Source: Coix lacryma-jobi var. lacryma-jobi
Taxonomy: Eukaryota > Streptophyta > Magnoliopsida > Poales > Poaceae
Direction of reading: 5' to 3'
Assembly: GCA_009763385.1 (NCBI GenBank)
Contig: CM019824.1
Location: forward strand, 147,319,705 to 147,383,704
Length of the DNA: 64,000 nt
In this document: in pieces, positions 10,002 through 18,840 of the stretch
Numbering within the stretch: the stretch's first letter is position 1
How the letters are laid out: every line of letters begins with the position of its first letter
Program-made: the position numbers and the translations under genes
The notes under the pieces: generated by a model
The model's input: only the letters and a program-made list of their open reading frames with translations
What the model was told of the DNA's origin: nothing
The model's database searches: none

Positions 10002-11554
10002 TGTTGACGCAAAAAGTGACACCTTGCGCCAAGACACACAGCAAGCCGAACGAGGCTAGCTTCAATCAGGTGCCCGAAGTGTGCTGAATCCGGAGACGTG
10101 CCAGTCGGTTTGACCTGAAAACCAACAAGGGATAAAATGTGAGAATACCTCTGGAACGTGTTGGGTAAAACCAGACAGTTCCATATGTACGGCTTCGAAA
10201 GCCAATCGCGACCGCACACAGCTACAGAAGCTGTCTGTCAGAGCATGTTTACAAAGCTATTCGACAAGTATGAGAACAGAGTGTGTGAAGCATATTAACT
10301 GCCGAATGCAAAAGAAAGACATGCTTGAACGAATCAAAGATATTATAAACAGGCAACTTGCAAGAATAGATCTATCCAAATAATGCATGCATAGGCCAAT
10401 CCAACTAATCTGCCGCACGTTTAGTCTTCAAAAACCCGTCAAGCATAAACTTAAGCAAAGCTAATCCACCGCATGATACCACTTGCTATAAGTCTATACC
10501 ACTTCTTATAATTAGATCAATCTACCGCATGATACAATCTAATTATAACAAGCTAAAAGCATGCATATATCTGTACATATCTATAGGAGCTCATTACTCG
10601 TGTAAGCTTGACCAAAATCGGCAAACTAGCCGAGTTGGGGTCCATGAGGAAGGAAACATACAAGCAAACATGATCAAACTAATCTAAAACCTGTATCTGC
10701 CGCACGACACCCAGTTCTATCAAAGCATAAACATGATCGACATGTATGAACCCACAACATGTAACAACCTAGATTGAAAACTGATCTGGCCATCATGATC
10801 TTATGATTAGCAAAGCACAAGTAAACTTGTGAAACGAGGCCAAATAGAAATCAATCTAGATTGGGCAAAAGAGTGTTACAGGAATTAAATAAATAAAACA
10901 CATAACACATGATAACTTAATGAATCTACTAGATTTGCCAAATCTAATAGAGCCGATAACTATTTTTACTCATGTCTTAATCCGCCGCCCGATACAAGGC
11001 ACAAGCAAAAACTTCTCATCATAAGCTTAAATCCACCGCACGATACTAAGCTTAACATACGAGACTACTTGCATCATATCTAAATCCACCGCATGATACT
11101 AGACATGATAACAAGGTTGCCGGTACTTACGGAGGTCGACGGATCGATGTTTCCTCTCGAAGAACTCGACGACACGACTTAGGGACTCGAAGATGGCACG
11201 AGGCCGGTTTGTATTGATGTGGTTGTGAACCCTTTTTACAATGGTCGAGGGTTTATATTTATACCCTGGACGAAACGCGAGTCCCAAATGATCACGACAT
11301 ATACAATGAATTTTGGAAAGATACAAATACTATTCCTGTTCTTCTCAGCATCCTCCATCGTCACGTATTTTCTTGTGCAAGCCATCTTTACTTCTCGAAT
11401 GGAGTCACTGTTTTTCGCAAAACAACCAATTGCACAGGCATTTGCCGAAAACTCGAAGATTAGCCGACCGCTCGATCGTTTACCGAATGCTCCTCTTACT
11501 GCTGGTTGGGCCCTCTTGACATTCTCTCATGCGTGCGAAAATCTGGTGTCAACA
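10002..11554 (-). repeat. 5' LTR of the minus-strand Tat element
   Basis: On the minus strand it runs from TGTTGACACCAGATTTTC (ending at 11554) to ..GTCAACA (starting at 10002), with matching inverted ends TGTTGAC/GTCAACA and 1553 bp in length. It is followed in the element by the PBS. A TATA box (11252-11264) marks the U3/R border. Several short runs of the type accgcatgata recur between 10490 and 11100. The partner LTR is outside the window, so age and TSD cannot be read. Confidence 0.85.
11252..11264 (-). promoter_or_regulatory. TATA box in the Tat 5' LTR
   Basis: On the minus strand the sequence reads GGTATAAATATAAAC, a good TATA box. Transcription would start about 30 bp on, near 11225, and leave roughly 1.2 kb of R-U5 before the PBS. 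Confidence 0.6.
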
Positions 11555-12218
11555 GTAACCCAACCACGCCAAAAGCCAGCTTGAGGGAGGACCCCGTCAA
11601 AGAGGTAAGTATCACTACCGTCTTTATTTCTGTCAGTTTTATTTTTATTTCAGTAATTCAAATTTGAGTTTTATCTTAGTTAATTTGCAGTTAAAAAATA
11701 ATAAATAAATAAAATAAATGAAACGCTCTCATCGTAAGTCTTTTTTGATGAATAAAAATAATGTATGCCATGCATTAGAGTTATCATGGGAGAACGTATG
11801 CTAGAACTAAACTTGAGACATGATCATTAGACTAAGTAAAGGGGAAGTAAGCTTCTACTTTGACTTGAGCGAGTCAAGTTTGTGGAGTAGTTATTTTGAA
11901 AAAATTAAAAACTTGCTCTAAGTACTTCTGTAGCAAAGAAAGTCCTACCAAAGCCAAATAATTTGTACTCTTAGAGTAGGAGCTTCCACTTGTTGCATGT
12001 TAGTGTTGAGGTAGTTAGACTTTTGTTGATAGTCATGGTAGAGAAACTTGTCATATTTTTAGACCAAGGAATTCACTTGCACCCACCTATATAGTGCTAT
12101 TCTTACACTGAGAATATGCACACAACATGCCTTTATTTCCATTCATTGTTAGGAATACTCCATGGCAGAATATCATGCTATATAATGAAATCTCAGGGAC
12201 ATGGCTATAGTAGTTAAA

Positions 12219-12335
12219 AAAGAGCAAGTGCTCTAGAAAGAAAAGAATATTCAAAAGAGCAAGTGCTCTAGAAAGAAAATTCAAAAGAGCAAGTGCTCTA
12301 GAAAGAAGAGAATATCCAAAAGAGCAAATGCTCTC
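12219..12335 (+). repeat. Tandem repeat with AGAGCAAGTGCTCT palindrome
   Basis: Four copies of AAAAGAGCAAGTGCTCTAGA (the last one diverged) occur at 25-42 bp spacing, each holding the perfect stem AGAGCA/TGCTCT around AG. It lies about 500 bp upstream of the polypurine tract of the Athila-like element. Confidence 0.75.
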
Positions 12336-12829
12336 ATTCATAGCCATGATCCCACAAATGAGATAAAAATGAGAAGTGCCATGAAAGTATTAGCCACAAT
12401 AAATACCACACACTTGCACATTCCTGGTCTGAACCTATGATTTGTTGCTCCTTTGCTCCATTTGTCTAACTCAGCAAAATTATGCTAGCATTGCATGCTC
12501 ACTTTTATCCTACCCATTAAACCCCACATAAAGTCTTAGTGAGAGGATAATTCTTCCATTTCCACATACAAATATGGGTGATTGAGTGAGCCACATAAGT
12601 TACTAAGCATGCTTTCTTTTGAACAAAACTTGCAAAAACTCCACATATCTTGATTAGCAAAATAGGCAAGGGAAAGACAAACCTTCTTTCTTGCTAGTCT
12701 TTTGTTCTAATCTTGAGTGCAGGGAAGGCTACCAATTCCATGGTGATGAGAATAATATGGGCATACACAACAAAAACATAGAGTTTCCAAAATTTAAGTT
12801 CATGCTTGCTCGAGGACGAGCAAGAGGTA

Positions 12830-12843
12830 AGCTTGGGGGAGCT
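12830..12843 (+). promoter_or_regulatory. Polypurine tract of the Athila-like element
   Basis: AAGCTTGGGGGAGC directly precedes the LTR start TGTTGATGCTC. It fixes the orientation: what follows is a 3' LTR on the plus strand. Confidence 0.7.
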
Positions 12844-13431
12844 TGTTGATGCTCACTAAGTGTCATATTCTTAGCATCAACAAGGTCATATAACACAACA
12901 CAAGGGCCTAAAATCAACCAAAAACCTTTTATAAATTAACGATTTCCACTTGTCCTTGAGTTTTATGTGAATGTAGGAAATTGTAGGGTTTTTGAGCAAA
13001 ATGACCAAGAGGACCCACCAGGAGGCGAGCACACTCACCTGGGCTCACTTTGGGCCAAGGTGGGGTGGCGCCCACCACCCCTCACTGGCGGCCGGTAGGG
13101 GAGTGAGGCCCAAACTCCTCCCCTGCCACGTCACTGATCCAGGGGAGGCGTGCCACACTCATTTGCAGCCATTGATCACTTAGGTCATTGCATCCAAGGG
13201 CCAAGAAGGGATGTCACAAGGATCATGACCCAATTGCCCATGTGACGGTTATTTGGACATGCAACCGACCTTGGAACCGCCTCCCTGGAGCTCCTGGATG
13301 CCGTTGAAGCAAGGTCGCTGGATCCAACGGCCAGGGGGGTGGCGGCCACCACCTAGGCCTGGCGCCCGCCACCACACTCACCCCCCTGACCTAACCCTAG
13401 GTCCATAAGTACCCCCCTAGGTCCGTTAGGC

Positions 13432-13439
13432 TATAAATA
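13432..13439 (+). promoter_or_regulatory. TATA box of the Athila-like LTR
   Basis: TATAAATA in GGCTATAAATAGGACC is conserved at the same place (34387-34394) in the solo LTR copy, which supports it as the LTR promoter. Confidence 0.65.
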
Positions 13440-14344
13440 GGACCCCCCGAGCTCATTTGTACTCAGACCTCACCTCATTAGTCCCACTCTCTTGTAAGCG
13501 AAGCTCTGGTGAAGTAACACTCTAGTTGAGAGACTTAGAGTGAGAGCGAGAGTGAAGAAGAGAAGAGCTAGAGTTGTAATAGAGGATCTTCCAAGTCTCT
13601 CGTATAATTCCAAGTTTTTCTTCATTTATCTTAGTGTTCTTCTACTTTCAGCATTTACTTTAAGTTATTTACTTATTGTTCTTGTTGAGTGCTTTCGATC
13701 ATAGATAACTTAGTATTTAGCTTGTATCTAGTTTGGGTTCTTCGCTGAGTAATCAGTGCTCTAGTTTTGGATGCAAGATTAGACTAGTATATATTAGTGT
13801 AAGCACGGTGCTTAGACTAATACCTTAGTTTGTGGCTAGCCCCCGGATAGTTGTGGTAGCAAACAGGTGGTGACAGCCCTGGGAGCCTTGAATTCTACCA
13901 CGTAGTTGGGTTAGTTCTTAAATCATAAACCTCGTTGTGCACGTCTGAGGTAAATAGTCCAGAGGGTGTGTACGGTTCAAAGAACTAGATAAACCTTTGT
14001 TGCTAAGTTAGTTGTGATCGTAAGTGTGTAGGAAAACATTAATCTGTTCATCGGCCAGACCCCGCCGATTTAGTTTAGTAGTAGTTAGTCTTTCTTTCTT
14101 TCTTTTTAGTAGTAGTAGAAATCAAACCCCCATTCATACTTTTCGATCAACCTTGCTAGAATCACTAGTTATTCATAATGGTCCTAGTGTTAGTTCTGCC
14201 ATAGTAGCTTCCGTGTGGAAATAAATACGATACTCGGTTACTCCCGGGTGAAGTGCTACAATTGACTTATTCTGTGCGCTTGCGGAATTTACCAATAGTC
14301 ATAAGAATAGTTAGTTATACTTCTTACATTAAGAAGTACCAACA

Positions 14345-14490
14345 AGCCTTTCTGGCGCCGTTGCCGGGGATAGATTTCATAGTCTACTCCTAGTGACGAC
14401 GTTAGCAAGTGTCAACAAGCATTTCTGGCGCCGTTGCCGGGGATAGATTTCATAGTCTACTCCTAGTGACGACGTTAGCAAGTGTCAACA
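14345..14490 (+). repeat. Two 73-bp tandem units each containing a PBS-like site
   Basis: Units 14345-14417 and 14418-14490 differ at only one base that I can see (AGCC against AGCA near the start). Each reads from TTTCTGGCGCCGTTGCCGGG to ..GCAAGTGTCAACA. A single homologous unit, ending GCAAGAGTCAACA, forms the end of the solo LTR at 35302-35374. Confidence 0.9.
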
Positions 14491-14923
14491 GGTACGATCC
14501 ACTGTGGTACTTGCTGTAGCCACACGACTCAGACGGGAGTAGGTGGAGAGCATTAAATGCTTCTTGGGCCATACCGGAAGTAGGTATGGGGCGGTCGAGG
14601 CTTGCTTCCTTCACTGGGAAGGTTTGGCGGTCGAGGCCTTTCCTGGGGAATTTGAGGAGAGGCGGGGGTATTTGGTGAGGCGTCGAGGCTTGCTCCGCTC
14701 GGGATTTTTCCGTCACCGTGCCTCGAGGGTGCGTCGGTATAGCCTTGAAGGGGAGTCTTCCGTGGGTTTGATGGGTTGTTGAGTTTTGCTCGTGGGCCAG
14801 CCCATCTCGGATTGGGACTTGGGCCGATTTTGGCATTGTGGTTGAAGGCTAGTCGTGGGCCTTGCCATGGATTAGTTTTTTGAAGCGGAGGTTTTGGGGT
14901 ACCCCTTCCCATGTAATCGACAA
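14491..14923 (+). repeat. Fragment of a gypsy-type LTR (3' part)
   Basis: The stretch is GC-rich with a repeated GGTCGAGGC(T/C) phrase and ends GGGGTACCCCTTCCC..ATCGACA, resembling the end of grass gypsy LTRs that begin TGTCG. No TSD, partner or coding sequence is seen. Assignment is weak; it could be another repeat. Confidence 0.35.
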
Positions 14924-14926
14924 TTA

Positions 14927-16353
14927 TGACCAAGCCTTTGATGGAGCTAGCTAGATGGCAACCATGATGGATGGTGATGGCCACAAGTTCTCAAGTGATC
15001 ATATGCTCTATCTTTGGTGAAATGGAGAAGGAAAAGATGTCAGTGCTCAAGTTGAGATCTTAGTTTTATCTTTTTTTCTTGAGTGATAGGCAAGCCAGAC
15101 TATCAACAGGGATACATTTGAGGCTAGCTAAATGTGGAGAAAAGTGCTCATGATGTCTAACTTCTAGCGGTTGAGAGACACCACGCACTCACGAACACAT
15201 AGAGGTTTTCTGGTTGTGGTCGGTAGTACCGACCAAGGGGGTCGGTAGTACCGCCCAAGGGTGCTGTGTGCAATGCTCTCTGGATTGGGTCTCAGTTGAC
15301 CTAGCGGTGGTACCACTATAGAGTCGGTACTACCGGGCTCGGTAGTACTAACCCTAAGGTTGGTAGTACCGAGGATCCAGGTCGTTTTACACCCTCTCTG
15401 TGTGTGGTCTGAGTTGGCCTAGCGGTTGTACCGCTATAGGGTCGGTAGTACCGACACCCTGGTCGGTAGTACCGTGGTCAGAAGGTGTATCGAGATGCTC
15501 TCTGTGTAGGTTTGAAATTGGCCTGTCGATAGTACCGCCATAAGGTCGGTACTACCGACTACCGGTGGTACTGACCAGGGGTCGGTGGTTCCATCGGGTC
15601 AACGGTTGTTGTAACAGCTGTTTTAATGCAGTCGGTACTACCGACCCAGTGGGGTCGGTACTACCGACCGTGGCGAAGACATGACTGGTATATATAGCCG
15701 CTCGGCCAGCTTCTATTGGTTACCTCTTTGATTTCTCTGACCTAAGACAAGAAAGAGAGCTCGCAAGTGTTGACCAAACTCCTCTCTCTCCCCCTTTGAT
15801 TCTAGAGTGAATCTCTTGCAAGCTTTGAGCTAGGGAAGTGAGATCAGAGAGTGAGAAGCATCGATCTACATCTTGAGCACTTGGATCTTACATCTCTCCG
15901 GCTTGATTTGTGTTCTTTACTCTTAGGTTCTTGGAACCCTAGCCGGTTAAGTGTTCTTCGGTTGTTGCCCGTGATTTACTCATTTGTGAGGGCACTTTGA
16001 AGTGTTTGTATTACCCTCGTGATTCTTAGTGAAGAAACTCGAGTAGCCTTTGTGGTTGCTTGAGTGAGGCAAGGAGGTTAAAGAGACTCCGACCTTAGTG
16101 GTCACCTCAACAACGAGGACGTAGACACTTCTTAGTGAAGAGGCCGAACCTCGGGATAAATCTTGTGTCCCGTGTGCTTGTTGGATTTGCCTTTTCGATT
16201 ATTTCGTTTGCACTCGTGTTCTTCCTCCCTCTCTCTCATTCTTAGGTGTGTGAAGGCTCGATCTGCACTTTGGGGAGGAGCCACTACTTGAACAAGGATT
16301 CTAGATTTTTAAATAGGCTATTCAACCCCCCCCTCTAGCCATTCGGACCTTTC
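14927..16353 (+). repeat. 5'-truncated Sirevirus-like LTR
   Basis: The end reads AATAGGCTATTCAACCCCCC then ..GGACCTTTCA, the typical terminus of this LTR class and the same ..GACCTTTCA end as the LTRs at 37641 and 45378. It shares with them the GTCGGTAGTACCGAC motif cluster (15208-15670) and a TATATATA box (15689-15696) just downstream of it. Here the LTR is on the plus strand. No TGAAAGG start is found, so the left end is probably lost. No internal region follows. Confidence 0.6.
15208..15670. repeat. GTCGGTAGTACCGAC motif cluster
   Basis: About 15 copies of GGTAGTACCG, GGTACTACCG or close variants occur in some 460 bp. The same family of near-palindromes fills the LTRs at 38766-39425 and 46505-47165. 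Its placement just upstream of a TATATATA box is the same in all three. Confidence 0.8.
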
Positions 16354-17332
16354 AGCAGGTTACAAAGTACACCGAATCTTCTCCATTCCTCAGGGGAGGG
16401 TAAGTATGTGTACTTTTGGTCGCCGGATTTTAACACCTCAAAAGCTATCCTAAAATTCTAGGTTGTTTGAAGCATCAAAAATGTCGAGTTCCAACGTGTG
16501 ATCACATCAAGTGATGGCTTTTTCTTGCATGTAATGTCTTCTCGTACAACAATTTCTTTGAACATTTGTTTTTTAGATGTTCAACATATGGATTGGATAT
16601 AATAATACAGTCTATATATAATGTGTTACTTTGGCTGCTATAATTTTTTATCAAAATGGTAATAAATAAATATTTGTGACTATTTTGTGAAAATATTGGA
16701 ACAAAGTCAATCTGATTATCTATAACTCTTATAAAGCAAAACCCCACTAGCAGTTCTCTTATTATGCAAAGTGTTCACATCAGCATCTACTAGAACACTC
16801 CACTATTTAGCACATCTAACTATACCTCCATACAAAGTGTCCACATTAGCATCCACTAACATATTAGCAAACTACATCATTTACAAACATATATTTAGAA
16901 TTTTATCCGTGATTTCTGCAGCAACGGGCAAGGTGTTCTCCTAATTCTAATTAATATCAATACCGTAAACCAGACTTGTTTTGCTAAACCAATAGCCAAG
17001 TTAATAATGTTTTCCCTATGTTTTTTAAAACAGGGTAGAGGTTGGGCTTTGTTACAGGACTCCAATTACTTTATAGAAGATTTATAAGAGCTCCAACAAA
17101 TCTAAACCTTAACTTTAGAAAAGATACAACAGTCACCTAAATAATGGTTAAAAGGAAAATAATCAAGCCATATTAATATTAATATAATTTCATATATAGA
17201 TGAAAAGTTATGTCCACATGAATGGCCAAATGCACCTAATTATTTGAACGTAACATGATTACCATGGAAAATGCACCTTTGATTGCACATGTTCGACATT
17301 TACATCGTCCCAAAATTATCAGCAAAAATATT
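16354..17332. other. Unassigned AT-rich DNA
   Basis: No coding frame, terminal repeat or known element is seen in this 1-kb stretch. A short exon-like piece (16354-16399, followed by GGTAAGTATG) is present but is not supported by any continuing frame. Confidence 0.4.
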
Positions 17333-18686
17333 TTAACCTATTTTTGTCGCTCGATGTCTTTTCTTGGAAATGTTTTTTTTATCATGGAAGAAAGCTCCAT
17401 TACTCATGAAATGACGCCAAATCATTGGCAACCAAAACACGAATACAATTCGGAATGTTATATCAGCAGCCAAATTGCAAGAACGAGGGATATGCACAAC
17501 ATTATAAGAACTAAAGTTGTTTCTAAGTGAATCCTTGAGTTCCCAAAGTAGGCCACCTGCTGTGCAGCGATCAAATTCTGAAGAATTGATTGGCTGCCCT
17601 CGCCAGCATGACTGCATCTGTTTCAACAATAGCTCTCTGAATCCCCAAATCAGCCGCCCTTTGCAAAGCATGAAGACAAGCCACGATTTCTGCATGAAAG
17701 GCTTCACTTACATTTTGAATTCTGCCATATCCTGAGGAGATTACTCCCCCATCCCATTCACGGATTAAGAAGCCCCACCCTCCCGAACGTGAACTTGCAG
17801 AGAAAGCGCCATCACAATTTATCTTGACGACATTCTCTGGCGGAGGTGACCAGCACTTTCTGGGTTTCATTTCATCTTCCTCTTTCTTGGATTGCTTAAG
17901 GCTCGACCACTCCTCAGCATAAGAGCCAATCAGCAAAGCCAAACGACCAGGATCCCTCGGTTGCTCTCCTTCTCTCACTCCGCATCTTTCAGACCACCAG
18001 AGGTAAAGAAGGACAATTACTCTCTTTTGAATATTCGGCCTCATCTTTAAGATCCCCTCAATCAGTTCTCTTACTGACAGCAGCTTCGCTATAATTCCAC
18101 TCGTGTTGCTTCCAACTACAGGTTCAACCAGATTTGCCACACCCCTTTACACTTGAAAAAGAAATGTGCTCCATCCTCGTCAAAGCGCCCACACGTGAGT
18201 ACATGACACACCTGGTATCAATTTTCATCCCACGTCGTCGAAGATTAACCCGAAGTGCCAAAGAGTTATGACCCAGCCGCCATAAGAAATGAATCATTTT
18301 CCTTGGGCAGTTCAGATTCCACACTTTCTTCCAAAAAGGGTCATCGACTCGAACAGCAGTGCCTGATGTGGATCCTCCTCCTCTATGCTCAGTGCATCTC
18401 CTTTTATCTTCCATGAATACCTTATATGCTGATTTGACAGTGAATTGCCCATTAGTATTGAAATGTCATGCAAATAGGTCATCCATTCCTTCATGTATAG
18501 GTATGCATAAAATGCAGTCTGCGTCCTCCTCCCAGAAAACCTCTCGAACTAGTGCATCATCCCAAGATCCAGTAACCGGGTTTATGAGCTCATCAACATA
18601 TGTCATCAGATTTTGGCCCCTTGGGGTGAAAGGCTTTCGAGACTGATCTCTCGGTAACCACTGATCATCCCAAATCCGAATGTTCT
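17333..18686 (-). pseudogene. L1-type LINE ORF2 remnant: RT tail, zinc-knuckle region, RNase H
   Basis: On the minus strand the order is an RT C-terminal stretch (IRIWDDQWLPRD near 18650), the zf-RVT region (VWNLNCPRKMIHFLWRLGHN near 18320-18260, then CGRFDEDGAHFFFKC in a shifted frame) and an RNase H-like domain (VVKINCDGAFSASSRSGGWG, EAFHAEIVACLHAL, ETDAV; 17571-17830), with its tail in another frame (HIPRSCNLAAD near 17480). This is the ORF2 order of plant L1 LINEs with C-terminal RNase H. Stops and at least three frameshifts make it non-functional. It continues at 26439-26567 and 27603 onward; the copia and CACTA insertions split it. A short T-run near 17369-17377 may be the tail. Confidence 0.85.
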
Positions 18687-18840
18687 TGTAAAACGATAGG
18701 GTTAACGTGCTTAACCCCTAGGGTAGCACGGTTGCGTGTTATATATGGGTGGGAAAAGCCCCCACCGTGGCTTACAGTCATATATGGTTACATTGATCAA
18801 GATCCACTAATCTAGGAGTAATTATCTCTATCTTCTAACA
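18687..18840 (-). repeat. 3' LTR of the copia element
   Basis: This 154-bp LTR has minus-strand ends TGTTAGAAG..GTTTTACA. It matches 26285-26438 at every base I compared. A TATATAA box lies at 18739-18745 on the minus strand. Confidence 0.93.

Larger units (their letters stand above)
5515..11554 (-). mobile_element. Tat-type Ty3/gypsy element lacking gag and protease
   Basis: Read on the minus strand the order is 5' LTR (10002-11554), PBS-like site (9982-9996), RT-RNase H-integrase (6696-9963), then a 3' region carrying a gene on the opposite strand (5634-6470). The 3' LTR is missing because the Sirevirus at 1-5514 interrupts the element; it would be expected left of the window. Antisense extra ORFs between pol and the 3' LTR are known in the Tat lineage (Grande and Retand type). 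gag and protease are absent: the leader runs straight into the linker before RT. The element itself lies in an Athila-like sequence starting at 11555. Confidence 0.85.
11555..12843 (+). mobile_element. 3' internal region of an Athila-like Ty3/gypsy element
   Basis: No coding frame is recognisable, but the right end has the signature of plant gypsy 3' ends: CTCGAGGACGAGCAAGAG followed by the purine tract AAGCTTGGGGGAGC directly before an LTR beginning TGTTGATGC. The left part is cut by the Tat element at 11554. This is the untranslated 3' portion of an element whose 5' part would be left of the window. A palindromic tandem repeat lies at 12219-12335. Confidence 0.7.
12844..14490 (+). repeat. 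Athila-like 3' LTR with two terminal 73-bp units
   Basis: It starts TGTTGATGC after the PPT. Bases 12844-14344 (1501 bp) match 33801-35301 nearly throughout. They are followed by two copies of a 73-bp unit (14345-14417 and 14418-14490), each containing TGGCGCCGTTGCCGGGGA, the usual Athila-type PBS, and each ending GTCAACA. The solo LTR at 33801-35374 carries one such unit inside its TSDs, so at least the first unit belongs to the LTR. The true right end is 14417 or 14490; no TSD is available to decide. A TATA box (TATAAATA, 13432-13439) lies mid-LTR. No coding function. Confidence 0.8.

Noticed and set aside
11219..11584. 121-codon plus-strand frame crossing the Tat LTR end
   Set aside because: It crosses the LTR boundary into the Athila-like element and has no domain.
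16354..16400. Exon-like piece followed by GGTAAGTATG
   Set aside because: A single short piece with no continuing frame or neighbouring exon.
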